Shown: piece after piece, positions 43,048 through 52,157 of the stretch
How the letters are laid out: every line of letters starts with the position of its first letter
Numbering within the stretch: position 1 is the stretch's first letter
Assembly: GCA_023417475.1 (NCBI GenBank)
Contig: JAEZFP010000054.1
Span: 75,588 to 139,587, forward strand
DNA: 64,000 nucleotides
Reading direction: 5' to 3'
Source: Bacillota bacterium
GTDB lineage: Bacteria > Bacillota > UBA4882 > UBA8346
Notes under the pieces: generated by a model
Told to the model about the DNA's origin: nothing
The model's input: the letters and a program-made list of their open reading frames with translations, nothing else
The model's database searches: none
Program-made: the position numbers and the translations under genes

Positions 43048-44016
43048 ATGCCCAAAGGAGAACGGTTGCCACGCTTGTTGAAACTCATTCAGACCATTCA
43101 AAACCATCCGGGATTGACGTCTGAAGAACTAGCGAGAGAATGCGGGATTGGCTCCAGGCAGATCTTCCGGGACCTGCGGGTGTTGGATCACGCGGGAGTC
43201 CCGTTGTATAACGATAACGGTTATCGCTTAACGGATCGATTTTTGTTGCAGGATATCTCTTTTTCATTGGATGAAGCGCTTTCACTACTCTACGGGTTAA
43301 AACTGGTGGAGCGGCAGAAGGCGCTTTTTCCTGTAAAACGGATTAAAGAGAGAATATTGGCGCTATTGCCCCGAGGTCTGCGAAATGAGCTTGAAGACCT
43401 TGACGGCCGGGTGGATGTGGCCGGCGGCGTTTCAGCGGACTACTCGGGCAAGGCAGAGATGTTTCGCAATCTAAATCTGGCTATGCGGGAATCGAAGCAA
43501 ATCGAACTGGAGTATTACTGCTTCAGTAGAAATGATTGCAATGTGCGGATTGTTGACCCGTATTATTTAATTTATAAAGACGGATTCTGGTATTTGGTCG
43601 GTTTTTGTCATTGGCGCAACGAAAAACGGCAATTCCGCGTGGATCGGATTCAGTGTTTACAAGTGTTGGCGACGAAGTTTGTTCCGCCGCCGGAGACGTT
43701 GGCTGCCACTCCGGTGGGAGCGGCCTGGGGAATTGAACTCGGAGAGGTATTTCTGTTTACCGTCCGTTTCACGGGAGACTCGGCTCGTTTTGTGCGGGAA
43801 ACCCAATTTCATCCCAGCCAACAGTTACGGGAGGAAGCTGACGGGACGCTAATATTTACTGCAAACGGCTGCAATCTTGCGGCGGTAGGCCGGTGGGTTT
43901 TGAGTTTTGGCGGCGAGGCGGAAGTATTGAAACCGCCGGCATTGCGCGAAACAGTGGTCCGGCAATTGGCGGCAGGGATGGAGCGTTATTCACGAGAGCG
44001 AACTGGTGTTCAGTGA
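43048..44016 (+). CDS. WYL-domain transcriptional regulator next to cas genes
   Basis: ATG 43048 follows GAAGGTG at six bases and gives 322 residues. A winged HTH at about 5-65 (LTSEELARECGIGSRQIFRDLRVLDHAG) is followed by a WYL domain around 145-215 (IELEYYCFSR, RIVDPYYLIYKDGFWYLVGFCHWR) and a C-terminal WCX-like extension. WYL proteins sense nucleic-acid or nucleotide ligands and often control CRISPR-Cas. Its position between array and cas3 on the same strand suggests it regulates this locus. Confidence 0.88.
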   Translation: MPKGERLPRLLKLIQTIQNHPGLTSEELARECGIGSRQIFRDLRVLDHAGVPLYNDNGYRLTDRFLLQDISFSLDEALSLLYGLKLVERQKALFPVKRIKERILALLPRGLRNELEDLDGRVDVAGGVSADYSGKAEMFRNLNLAMRESKQIELEYYCFSRNDCNVRIVDPYYLIYKDGFWYLVGFCHWRNEKRQFRVDRIQCLQVLATKFVPPPETLAATPVGAAWGIELGEVFLFTVRFTGDSARFVRETQFHPSQQLREEADGTLIFTANGCNLAAVGRWVLSFGGEAEVLKPPALRETVVRQLAAGMERYSRERTGVQ

Positions 44017-44116
44017 CAAGCCTTTGTCAGGGTGGGGTGGTAGAATGAAGGTGAGGCTGAAGGCGACTGGGAGTAAGCCAGCAATTGTCAATAGATAATA
44101 AAAAGAGGTGTATCAA

Positions 44117-46360
44117 ATGGCGAATCATGAATATATCGCTCATGTCCGTAAAAACATTGATGGTACCTGGGCATCCCCTCATTGGTTATCAGAACATTTA
44201 GAAGGAACTGCGAATTTAGCGGAAATTTTTACCGATAAATTTCAATCCGGTGAATGGGGAAAAGCGGCTGGATTAGCTCATGATACCGGTAAGGGAAGAT
44301 TAGTATGGCAAAAATATCTTCGATTGAAAAGTAATTATGGTTATGATGAAGAAGCCCATTTGGAAGGGAAACCAGGAAAACTACCTCATGCCATCCATGG
44401 CGCCAAAATAGTTGAAGAACTCTTGGGTAAAGGACTTGGAAGAATATTGGCCTATTGTATCGCGGGACATCATGCGGGTTTACCAGATTGGTCGAGCGCA
44501 GAAGGTGCGGGACAGTCTTCGCTTCAATTTCAGGAGAATCAGGTAAAAGATTTAACCGATATTGCCCCATTTATTTCGGATGGAATATTGTCATCAAAGC
44601 CCGGATCTCCACCGTGGAAGTTTTTAAAGGGTTTGGATTTATCATTATGGATACGGATGTTGTATTCAAGTCTGGTCGATGCCGACTTTTTGAATACGGA
44701 AAAATATATGGACCTAGCCAAATACGAGAGCCGGGGCGATTATTGTTCCATCACCGAGTTGTTAACGCGACTGCGAACGTATCTGAGCGATTTTGATAAA
44801 AAGGCCGATGCTACCCCGGTTAACCAAATTCGCAACGATATCCAGCGTCGCTGTAGCGAAATGGCTGCTGAAAAACAAGGCGTTTTTTCGCTTTCAGTGC
44901 CGACCGGCGGAGGAAAAACTTTGTCGAGCCTGGCCTTTGCCCTTGAGCATGCCCAGAAGCACCAATTGGATCGGATTATTTACGTCATTCCTTATACAAG
45001 CATTATTGAACAAAATGCCGATGTGTTTAGGGCGGCGTTGGGCGACGATCAAGTGGTCGAGCATCATTCCAGTTTGGATGAGGATGATGTCACACCGAAA
45101 TCCCGTTTGGCTTCGGAAAATTGGGACGCGCCGGTCATAGTCACAACTTCGGTACAATTTTTCGAATCGCTGTTTGCGGCAAAATCCAGTCGCTGTCGTA
45201 AACTACACAACATTGTAAATTCCGTTGTTGTTTTGGATGAAGCGCAATTGGTGCCGGTAGAATACCTGGAACCGATTCTGGAAACCATGCAACTGTTGGT
45301 GGACCACTATCATGTCACTTTTGTAATTTCCACCGCAACGCAACCGGCATTTGGCGAACGGAAGATTGATGGGAAATTATTTAAAGGACTACGAAATGTC
45401 AAAGAGATCATGGGCGATCGAGAGCAGGTTAGGCAACTTTTTGAATCATTAAAACGGGTCCAGGTTCAACTGCCCGAAGACCCCCATGCCGTATTGAGTT
45501 GGGAAGAGATTGCGGGAGAGCTAAAAAAGTATGAACAAGTTTTATGCGTTGTTTCGGACCGCAAAAGTTGTCGCGAGTTACACCGCTTAATGCCGGAAGG
45601 AACGTTTCATTTATCGGCTTTGATGTGTGGTCAGCATCGTAGCGAGATCATAACGCGGATCAAACAAAAGCTGAAAAGTGAAGAACCGGTTCGGGTAGTC
45701 AGCACTCAATTAGTTGAGGCCGGTGTAGATTTTGATTTTCCAGTAGTTTATAGGGCGCTTGCCGGATTGGACTCGATTGCGCAGGCGGCGGGGCGTTGTA
45801 ATCGGGAGGGTAAATTACCGGGATTGGGAAAAGTGATTGTGTTTAATGCCCCCAAAAAAGCGCCCATGGGTATCCTTCGCAAGGCGGCAGAGACTACTGG
45901 CAAAATTTTTTCGACCCATCCGGAAGAACCTTTGGAGTATGAGTTGTTTGAAAAATATTTTACCGAATTGTACTGGAAAGCCAATTCGTTAGATGCTAAA
46001 GATATAATTTCCTTGTTAAAGCCTGATCAACAGGAATGCGGCATTTACTTCCGTACCGCCGCCGAAAAGTTCCGCATGATTGACGATTCCCGCCAAAAAA
46101 CTATTATCGTCCGTTACGGGAAAAGCGGAGAGTTGATTGATTTATTGAAATCACAGGGCCCGGAAAGGCAACTGATGCGCAAGATGCAACGATACACCGT
46201 GAATATTTCTACGAAAGAGTTTGAACAAATGCGTCAATGTGGCATTGTCGAAGAGGTGCAGCCAAACATTTTTGCGCTCGCGTCAGAGCTTAATTACTCG
46301 AAGGATACGGGGCTTTTGGTCGATGAAACCCTTTATGATCCGGAACAATTGATTCAATAG
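44117..46360 (+). CDS. cas3: Cas3 nuclease-helicase (type I-C)
   Basis: ATG 44117 follows AAAAGAGGTG. The 747-residue protein has an N-terminal HD nuclease domain (HD at residues 55-56, later HAIHGAK and AGHHAGLPDW) and an SF2 helicase. The helicase carries Walker A PTGGGKT near 262, a DEAQ Walker B box near 373, ISTATQP near 405 and motif VI AQAAGRCNREG near 560. It degrades DNA recruited by the Cascade complex. The 5' third is visibly lower in GC than the rest of the gene. Confidence 0.95.
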   Translation: MANHEYIAHVRKNIDGTWASPHWLSEHLEGTANLAEIFTDKFQSGEWGKAAGLAHDTGKGRLVWQKYLRLKSNYGYDEEAHLEGKPGKLPHAIHGAKIVEELLGKGLGRILAYCIAGHHAGLPDWSSAEGAGQSSLQFQENQVKDLTDIAPFISDGILSSKPGSPPWKFLKGLDLSLWIRMLYSSLVDADFLNTEKYMDLAKYESRGDYCSITELLTRLRTYLSDFDKKADATPVNQIRNDIQRRCSEMAAEKQGVFSLSVPTGGGKTLSSLAFALEHAQKHQLDRIIYVIPYTSIIEQNADVFRAALGDDQVVEHHSSLDEDDVTPKSRLASENWDAPVIVTTSVQFFESLFAAKSSRCRKLHNIVNSVVVLDEAQLVPVEYLEPILETMQLLVDHYHVTFVISTATQPAFGERKIDGKLFKGLRNVKEIMGDREQVRQLFESLKRVQVQLPEDPHAVLSWEEIAGELKKYEQVLCVVSDRKSCRELHRLMPEGTFHLSALMCGQHRSEIITRIKQKLKSEEPVRVVSTQLVEAGVDFDFPVVYRALAGLDSIAQAAGRCNREGKLPGLGKVIVFNAPKKAPMGILRKAAETTGKIFSTHPEEPLEYELFEKYFTELYWKANSLDAKDIISLLKPDQQECGIYFRTAAEKFRMIDDSRQKTIIVRYGKSGELIDLLKSQGPERQLMRKMQRYTVNISTKEFEQMRQCGIVEEVQPNIFALASELNYSKDTGLLVDETLYDPEQLIQ

Positions 46361-46373
46361 AAAGGAGATGATG

Positions 46374-47099
46374 ATGTTGCATGATTGGTGTTTGGAAGTG
46401 TGGGGTGATTATGCTTGTTTTACGCGGCCGGAAATGAAAGTGGAACGGGTGAGTTACGATGTGATGACGCCGGCGGCGGCCCGGGCCATTTTTGAAGCGA
46501 TTCTTTGGAAACCGGCCATCCGTTGGCGGGTGACCCGGATTGAAGTTTTGCGTCCGATTCAATGGATTTCAGTCCGGCGCAATGAGGTAAGTTTTTTGGC
46601 ATCCAATAATACCGGATTTTTTGTTGATGAAATCGGAAACGACGGAAAACCTAAATACCGCCAGCAACGAGCAGGGCTGTTTTTAAGGGATGTTAGGTAT
46701 CGCATCCATGGGTATTTTGACTTTATTCCTCCAGAGCAGAGGGGCGTAAACTTTTCCACCTCACCAGAGTTTTGGGCGGAGGAAGCAGAACAAACTGAAA
46801 TTGTCCGACTCGACGAGACTCCGGCTAAATACGCCGCAATGTTCGAACGGCGGGCGAAAAAAGGACAATGTTTTCACCGGCCTTATTTAGGCTGCCGGGA
46901 ATTTGCCTGTGATTTCAGACTGGTTGACTCCAATGTAGAATTGATCGAGCCCATTCACGAAACGCGCGATTTGGGCTTTATGCTGTACGACATGGATTTC
47001 GAGCGGAACATTAATAATCCGGCCCCCCGGTTTTTTCGGGCGCGAATTGAAAATGGAGTTATGAATACCGACCGCCGGGAAGTGGAGGTGAGAGGATGA
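46374..47099 (+). CDS. cas5: Cas5c (Cas5d), pre-crRNA processing endonuclease
   Basis: Three ATG codons in a row follow AAAGGAG; 46374 has the best spacing, giving 241 residues. The sequence matches type I-C Cas5: EVWGDYACFTRPEMKVERVSYDVMTPAAARAIFEAI at the N-terminus (read as adjacent motifs), a glycine-poor core, and C-terminal HRPYLGCREFACDF near 175. In type I-C, which lacks Cas6, this protein cuts the repeat RNA and holds the 5' handle. Its stop overlaps the cas8c start (ATGA). Confidence 0.93.
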   Translation: MLHDWCLEVWGDYACFTRPEMKVERVSYDVMTPAAARAIFEAILWKPAIRWRVTRIEVLRPIQWISVRRNEVSFLASNNTGFFVDEIGNDGKPKYRQQRAGLFLRDVRYRIHGYFDFIPPEQRGVNFSTSPEFWAEEAEQTEIVRLDETPAKYAAMFERRAKKGQCFHRPYLGCREFACDFRLVDSNVELIEPIHETRDLGFMLYDMDFERNINNPAPRFFRARIENGVMNTDRREVEVRG

Positions 47100-48850
47100 T
47101 CTTACAGGCTTTGAAAGAATATTACGATCGGAAAGCGGAGGAGGGATTAATTGCCCCAGATGGTTGGATCAAAGGAGGGATCGATTTTCTAATCGATCTT
47201 GATTTGGATGGTAATATGCAAGCCATTGAAGATTTACGTGATTATGACGGAAAAAGGAAAATTTCTCATCAACTTGATGTTCCCAACATTGGAAACCAAG
47301 CTTTAAAACATAACAATAGCGGTAAAGATGCTAACCTATTATGGGATAATGCAGCGTTTGTTTTTGGACTAGGTGATGGTATTAAGGGAAATGTGCGTCT
47401 ACAAAGCATGATCGAAACGATTGACAAATGGATCGGGGAAACAAGTGATATCGGAATTGTTGCAGTCCGAAGGTTTTTAGAAAAAGGTTTCGAAAATCGA
47501 AGCCATTTCGACTTTGCATTTTCACACTCTGAATATGGCGAATTGTTGAAGGAAGGTAATGTCAAGCTTAGCTTTCGTGTCTCCCAAACAGATTTACCAA
47601 TTGTCTTTCGTTCACCAATTGTTGCTAATGCATTAAAAAAATTGAGAAGACGAAATGAAGAAGAATCAGATGCATCGGTAATTGGAACATGTTTAATATC
47701 CGGGGAAAAGGATGTTGTGATTGAATTGACACATCCCGTTACTAAGGGGGTATGGGGAGCTCAAACGGCCGGAGCGTGTATTGTTAGCTTTAATAAGGAA
47801 TCCTTCAATTCATATGCCAAAACTCAAAGTCTAAATGCTCCTGTTAGCAAAGCCGCTGCATCTCAGTACAGTAAGGCATTAAATACTTTGCTTGATTCCC
47901 CGAGACAGTGTATTCGCATCGGTGATGCTACAACGGTTTTCTGGTCCGAAAAAAAGTCGTCCTTTGAATCTGATTTTTCTTTCTTTTTTAAAGAGCCGAT
48001 AAAAGATGATCCCGATGCGGGAATAGAGCGTATAAAAGCACTTTTTGAATCAGTTAGTACCGGCGCTTACGTCAATGATGACAGTAATATCCGGTTTCAT
48101 ATTCTGGGATTAGCTCCTAACGCCGCACGTATTGCCATCCGTTTTTGGCACGTGGGAACGGTTGCCGAGTATGCCACGCGAATTCGCCAATATTTCGAGG
48201 ACTTCGCGATCGTCAAACCGCCTAAAGAGCCGGAATATTATTCGCTGTGGCGGATTTTGGTCAATATTGCGACCCAGGACAAGAGCGAAAATATTCCTCC
48301 GAATCTGGCCGGTGATTTTATGCGGGCGATTTTGGAGGGAACGCCGTATCCGGCCACTATGCTCCAGGCAGCGTTACGCCGCATCCGCAGCGATGTCGGT
48401 CAGCGGATCAAGCCGGTACGGGCGGCATTGATTAAGGCGTATTTGAACCGGTATTACCGAAATACAAACCAAAGGGAGGTTACTATGGAATTGGATACGA
48501 CGCAACCATCCATCGGCTATCAACTCGGCCGCTTGTTTGCCACCTTGGAAAAGATTCAGGAGGAAGCCAATCCGCGCATTAACGCCACCATCCGCGAGCG
48601 GTTTTACGGAGCCGCGTGCGCCACGCCGGTCACGGTCTTTACCAATTTGCTCCGATTGAAAAACCATCATCTTGCCAAGTTAGATAATAAGGGTAGAGTA
48701 ATTTACTTTGAAAAGTTATTGGGCGAAATCATGCAAAAACTGAATGACTTTCCGGCCCATTTGGATCTGCATGAACAGGGTCGGTTTGCCATTGGGTACT
48801 ATCATCAACGACAAGCGTTTTTCACCAAAACAAGCGAACTGGTCAATTAA
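47096..48850 (+). CDS. cas8c: Cas8c/Csd1 large subunit of type I-C Cascade
   Basis: The 584-residue protein overlaps cas5 by four bases and has family features: MILQALKEYYDR at the start, FLIDLDLDGNM near 27, LGLAPNAARIAIRFWHVG near 340 and YQLGRLFATLEKIQEEANP near 470. It recognises the PAM and supports target DNA unwinding in the effector. Base composition changes sharply: the first kilobase is AT-rich, while from about 48120 it is GC-rich like the host. This suggests a recombinant gene. An internal ATG behind AAAGGGAGG near 48485 could express a small-subunit (Cas11c) fragment. Confidence 0.93.
   Translation: MILQALKEYYDRKAEEGLIAPDGWIKGGIDFLIDLDLDGNMQAIEDLRDYDGKRKISHQLDVPNIGNQALKHNNSGKDANLLWDNAAFVFGLGDGIKGNVRLQSMIETIDKWIGETSDIGIVAVRRFLEKGFENRSHFDFAFSHSEYGELLKEGNVKLSFRVSQTDLPIVFRSPIVANALKKLRRRNEEESDASVIGTCLISGEKDVVIELTHPVTKGVWGAQTAGACIVSFNKESFNSYAKTQSLNAPVSKAAASQYSKALNTLLDSPRQCIRIGDATTVFWSEKKSSFESDFSFFFKEPIKDDPDAGIERIKALFESVSTGAYVNDDSNIRFHILGLAPNAARIAIRFWHVGTVAEYATRIRQYFEDFAIVKPPKEPEYYSLWRILVNIATQDKSENIPPNLAGDFMRAILEGTPYPATMLQAALRRIRSDVGQRIKPVRAALIKAYLNRYYRNTNQREVTMELDTTQPSIGYQLGRLFATLEKIQEEANPRINATIRERFYGAACATPVTVFTNLLRLKNHHLAKLDNKGRVIYFEKLLGEIMQKLNDFPAHLDLHEQGRFAIGYYHQRQAFFTKTSELVN
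48485..48850 (+). CDS. Possible internal Cas11c small subunit from within cas8c
   Basis: Within cas8c, AAAGGGAGG at about 48470-48478 is followed by an in-frame ATG at 48485 (MELDTTQPSIGYQLG), leaving 121 residues to the shared stop. Type I-C systems are known to translate a Cas11 small subunit from an internal start in cas8. Position, length and Shine-Dalgarno fit that model; it was not verified here. Confidence 0.65.
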   Translation: MELDTTQPSIGYQLGRLFATLEKIQEEANPRINATIRERFYGAACATPVTVFTNLLRLKNHHLAKLDNKGRVIYFEKLLGEIMQKLNDFPAHLDLHEQGRFAIGYYHQRQAFFTKTSELVN

Positions 48851-48877
48851 TCTTTATTAGAGAAAAGGAGAATTAAA

Positions 48878-49966
48878 ATGGGTAATCTTCAAAAACGATA
48901 TGATTTTGTAATTTTTTTTGATGTGAAAGATGGGAACCCTAATGGTGATCCTGACGCAGGAAATTTACCACGTGTAGATGCTGAGACAGGACATGGACTT
49001 GTTACAGATGTCTGCCTAAAAAGGAAAGTAAGGAATTACATAGGGCTAAAAAATGAATTTAAAAATCCCTTTGATATTTATGTTAAAGAAAAAGCCGTAC
49101 TCGGCAGATCGCATGTTGAAGCATTCACCAGTCTTGGAATAACTTTAGGAGAAGAAACACGTGTAAAGATTCCTGAAAATATCCTTACTGAATTACAAGA
49201 TTTAGTATTGTTTGAAGGGCTTTCAATAGAGGAAGATGAAGAAGGTTCAAAACTTGTAATAGCTGCGGACGCTGATGTCAAAATCATCAAGTCGGAGTTG
49301 AAAGATCTTAAACCATCAACTGAAGTTAAAAAGTTTATTGAGGCAAATCTTAAAAATGTAAAAGCCAGAAAACCAACTTCTGATGAAGTGGAAAAGGGAA
49401 GAGAGTGGATGTGTAATCGATTTTACGATATTCGAACATTTGGTGCTGTATTATCTTTAAAGTCAGCGCCAAATTGTGGACAGGTTCGAGGGCCAGTCCA
49501 ATTAACCTTTGCACGTTCTGTAGATCCTGTTGTATCGCTTGAACATAGCATTACTCGTATGGCAGTAGCAACCGAAGTGGAAGCGGAGAAACAAGGCGGC
49601 GATAACCGGACCATGGGCCGGAAGTTTACGGTGCCTTACGGACTGTATCGCGGCCATGGTTTCGTGTCGGCGCCGTTAGCCAATCAAACCGGCTTTTCCG
49701 AAAGCGATCTGGAACTGTTGTGGGAAGCGCTTGAAAAAATGTTCGAACATGATCGTTCCGCCGCACGTGGTTTGATGGGCACCCGCAAACTATTCGTTTT
49801 TGAGCATTCGTCCAAAATGGGAGATGCGCCGGTACAACAATTATTCGACGCGATCACTGTTAAACGCAACGATGATAACAAACCTGCCCGCGACTTTAGC
49901 GACTATGTGGTAACGGTCGCCCGAGAGAATATTCCTTCAAACGTAACCCTAATTGAGCGTTTGTGA
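48878..49966 (+). CDS. cas7: Cas7c/Csd2 backbone subunit
   Basis: The 362-residue protein starts behind AAAAGGAG with RYDFVIFFDVKDGNPNGDPDAGNLPR, the classical Csd2 start (DGNPNGDPDAGN). It also has FYDIRTFGAVLS near 185 and SVDPVVSLEHSITRMAV near 215. It forms the crRNA-binding backbone of Cascade. It is longer than many Csd2 proteins, with an acidic insert near 120-165. The first two-thirds are AT-rich, and the last third from about 49570 is GC-rich, indicating a mosaic gene. Confidence 0.95.
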   Translation: MGNLQKRYDFVIFFDVKDGNPNGDPDAGNLPRVDAETGHGLVTDVCLKRKVRNYIGLKNEFKNPFDIYVKEKAVLGRSHVEAFTSLGITLGEETRVKIPENILTELQDLVLFEGLSIEEDEEGSKLVIAADADVKIIKSELKDLKPSTEVKKFIEANLKNVKARKPTSDEVEKGREWMCNRFYDIRTFGAVLSLKSAPNCGQVRGPVQLTFARSVDPVVSLEHSITRMAVATEVEAEKQGGDNRTMGRKFTVPYGLYRGHGFVSAPLANQTGFSESDLELLWEALEKMFEHDRSAARGLMGTRKLFVFEHSSKMGDAPVQQLFDAITVKRNDDNKPARDFSDYVVTVARENIPSNVTLIERL

Positions 49967-49967
49967 G

Positions 49968-50636
49968 ATGGCGGAGGGCTATCCCGACTCCGATCTGCTG
50001 CTCCTTTCCGGCATCCAACACTTCGCCTTCTGCCGCCGCCAATGGGCTTTGATCCATATAGAGCAGCAGTGGCAGGAGAATGTGTTGACCTTTAACGGCC
50101 GGGAAATGCACCAACGGGTGGACGACCCCTTTTTCACCGAAACGCGGCAGGCGGTGGTGGTCACCCGTTCATTGCCCCTGGTTTCCCGGGTTTTGGGTTT
50201 GTATGGGGTTGCCGACGTGGTGGAATTCCACCGGGATGACAATGGTATCAGTTTGTCGGAACGGTCGGGCCGTTGGCTTCCCTATCCGGTGGAGTACAAG
50301 TACGGGCAAACGAAAAGCGACGATCGGGATTTGGTGCAGTTGGGCGCGCAAGGGCTTTGCCTGGAAGAGATGTTTGGCGTGACGGTCGCGGCGGGCGCTT
50401 TGTTTTACGGGCGGACCCGCCGTCGCCAAACAGTGGAGTTCGACGCGGCGCTGCGGGACCGGGTGCGGGAATTGGCCGCCGCCATGCATGAGTTGTTTGA
50501 ACGGGGAGTCACTCCGGCGCCGAAGTCCACCGCGGCTTGCAAAAACTGTTCACTCGTGGCGATTTGCCTGCCCCAAATGAACGCGCGCCGTTCGGTCCGG
50601 CGTTATCTGGCGGAACGGTTGCGCGACAATGACTGA
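49968..50636 (+). CDS. cas4: Cas4 nuclease
   Basis: ATG 49968 begins one base after the cas7 stop, giving 222 residues; a TTG five codons upstream would overlap cas7. The N-terminal LSGIQHFAFCRRQWAL holds the first iron-sulfur cysteine and CKNCSLVAICLP near 190-202 holds the other three. VEYKYGQTKSDDRDLVQLGAQGLCLEEMFG is the RecB-type nuclease core (EYKYG and QLGAQ motifs). Cas4 trims prespacers and helps select the PAM together with Cas1-Cas2. Confidence 0.94.
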   Translation: MAEGYPDSDLLLLSGIQHFAFCRRQWALIHIEQQWQENVLTFNGREMHQRVDDPFFTETRQAVVVTRSLPLVSRVLGLYGVADVVEFHRDDNGISLSERSGRWLPYPVEYKYGQTKSDDRDLVQLGAQGLCLEEMFGVTVAAGALFYGRTRRRQTVEFDAALRDRVRELAAAMHELFERGVTPAPKSTAACKNCSLVAICLPQMNARRSVRRYLAERLRDND

Positions 50637-50656
50637 GATGGAGGTGCGTCGGCCTT

Positions 50657-51688
50657 TTGCGAAAATTGCTCAATGTGTTATATGTGACTTCGCCCGAAGC
50701 CTATCTGGGCAAGGAAGGCGAAACGGTGCTGGTTTTGGCGGAGGAAACGGTTAAATTGCGCATACCCATTCATAATTTGGAGGGGATCGTCTGTTTCGGC
50801 TACACCGGAGCCAGTCCCGCCCTGATGCACCTGTGCGCGGAACGGGGTGTGGCGCTTTCGTTTTTGTCCGAAAACGGGAAATTTCTGGCGCGGGTCAGCG
50901 GGCCGGTCAACGGCAATGTCTGGCTGCGGCGAAAGCAATACCGGCAAGCCGACGGCGCGCCGGATTCGTTAGAGTTAGCTAAAAGTTTTATCGTTGGTAA
51001 GCTTTTCAATTGCAGGTGCGTTTTGCAACGTTTCTTGCGCGACCACGCCGATAATGAGGCGGCCGGAATGGTGCAAACAACGGTTCAAAGCTTGTCGTCC
51101 CAGTTGCAAAAGGCAACCAACAGCAACAATCTTGACACCTTGCGCGGGGTGGAAGGCGAAGGGGCGCGCATTTACTATGGGGTTTTTGATCATTTGATTT
51201 TAGAATCGAAAGCCGATTTCCGTTTTACCGGACGGAGCCGTCGCCCGCCGCGCGATCCGGTGAATGCGTTGTTGTCGTTTTTGTATACCTTACTGGCGCA
51301 CGATTGCACTGCGGCGTTGGAAACCGTCGGACTGGATCCCCAGGTTGGCTTTTTGCACCGGGAACGACCCGGCCGGCCGAGTCTGGCGTTGGATCTGATG
51401 GAGGAGTTGCGTCCCTATTTGGTGGACCGTTTTGTGTTGGCGTTGCTTAATAATCGTCAGGTCGGCGCTGCCGGTTTTGCGGCCAAAGAGTCGGGCGGTT
51501 TCATTATGACCGACGATGTCCGTAAAAATATCATCGCCGCCTGGCAAAAGCGAAAGCAAGAAGAAGTCATGCATCCCTTTCTGGACGAAAAGATTAATAT
51601 CGGGTTGATACCTTACGCTCAAGCGTTATTGTTGGCCCGGCATTTGCGGGGCGATTTGGAAGCGTATCCGCCATTTCTGATGAAATAA
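50657..51688 (+). CDS. cas1: Cas1 integrase
   Basis: The 343-residue Cas1 starts at TTG 50657 behind GGAGGTG. Metal-binding residues fall in VEGEGARIYYGVFD near 170 (Glu), VGFLHRERPGRPSLALDLMEELRP near 235 (His and Asp, with the trailing Glu). The N-terminal LLNVLYVTSPEAYLGKEGETVLV is typical of type I-C Cas1. It integrates spacers at the leader-proximal repeat. Confidence 0.96.
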   Translation: MRKLLNVLYVTSPEAYLGKEGETVLVLAEETVKLRIPIHNLEGIVCFGYTGASPALMHLCAERGVALSFLSENGKFLARVSGPVNGNVWLRRKQYRQADGAPDSLELAKSFIVGKLFNCRCVLQRFLRDHADNEAAGMVQTTVQSLSSQLQKATNSNNLDTLRGVEGEGARIYYGVFDHLILESKADFRFTGRSRRPPRDPVNALLSFLYTLLAHDCTAALETVGLDPQVGFLHRERPGRPSLALDLMEELRPYLVDRFVLALLNNRQVGAAGFAAKESGGFIMTDDVRKNIIAAWQKRKQEEVMHPFLDEKINIGLIPYAQALLLARHLRGDLEAYPPFLMK

Positions 51689-51700
51689 GGTGATAGCTGG

Positions 51701-51991
51701 ATGATGGTCTTAATTACCTACGATGTCAACACGACCACCGAAGCCGGTAAAAAACGCCTGCGGAAGGTAGCGAAAAAATGTCAGGATTACGGGCAACGAG
51801 TCCAAAACTCGGTCTTCGAATGCCTGATCGATCCGGTGCAATGGGCGACGTTGCGTAAACGACTGGAAGAAATGATTGATCTGGAAAAAGATAGTTTGCG
51901 TTATTATTTCCTCGGCGACAATTGGCAACGCCGGGTTGAACATGTAGGCGCCAAAGAAGGATACGACCCCGAAGGGGTCCTGATGGTTTAG
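51701..51991 (+). CDS. cas2: Cas2
   Basis: The 96-residue product starts with MMVLITYDVNTTTEAGKKRLRK, the ferredoxin-like Cas2 fold with its conserved aspartate in ITYDV, and has YGQRVQNSVFECLID near 30. A second ATG three bases later is an equally possible start. It bridges two Cas1 dimers during spacer acquisition. The stop is only five bases before the leader of array 2. Confidence 0.96.
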   Translation: MMVLITYDVNTTTEAGKKRLRKVAKKCQDYGQRVQNSVFECLIDPVQWATLRKRLEEMIDLEKDSLRYYFLGDNWQRRVEHVGAKEGYDPEGVLMV

Positions 51992-51995
51992 CGCG

Positions 51996-52157
51996 AACCG
52001 GAAGCTCCCATGAATTCCCTAGGCGGTTCGCGGCCCAGTAGCCACGCGGAAAAATGACATTTCGCGCCAAAAACCGCTTTCAAAATGACTCAAAATTTGC
52101 CGGTTCGCGGAAACCGGCTCTGGAGATCAAGCGTGGCAAGGGTTTGAAGGGGGTACT
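51996..52157 (+). promoter_or_regulatory. CRISPR array 2 leader
   Basis: These 162 bases match leader 1 over their whole length with only scattered substitutions. They begin AACCGGAAGCTCCC immediately after cas2 and end AGGGGGTACT before the first repeat. Confidence 0.85.
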
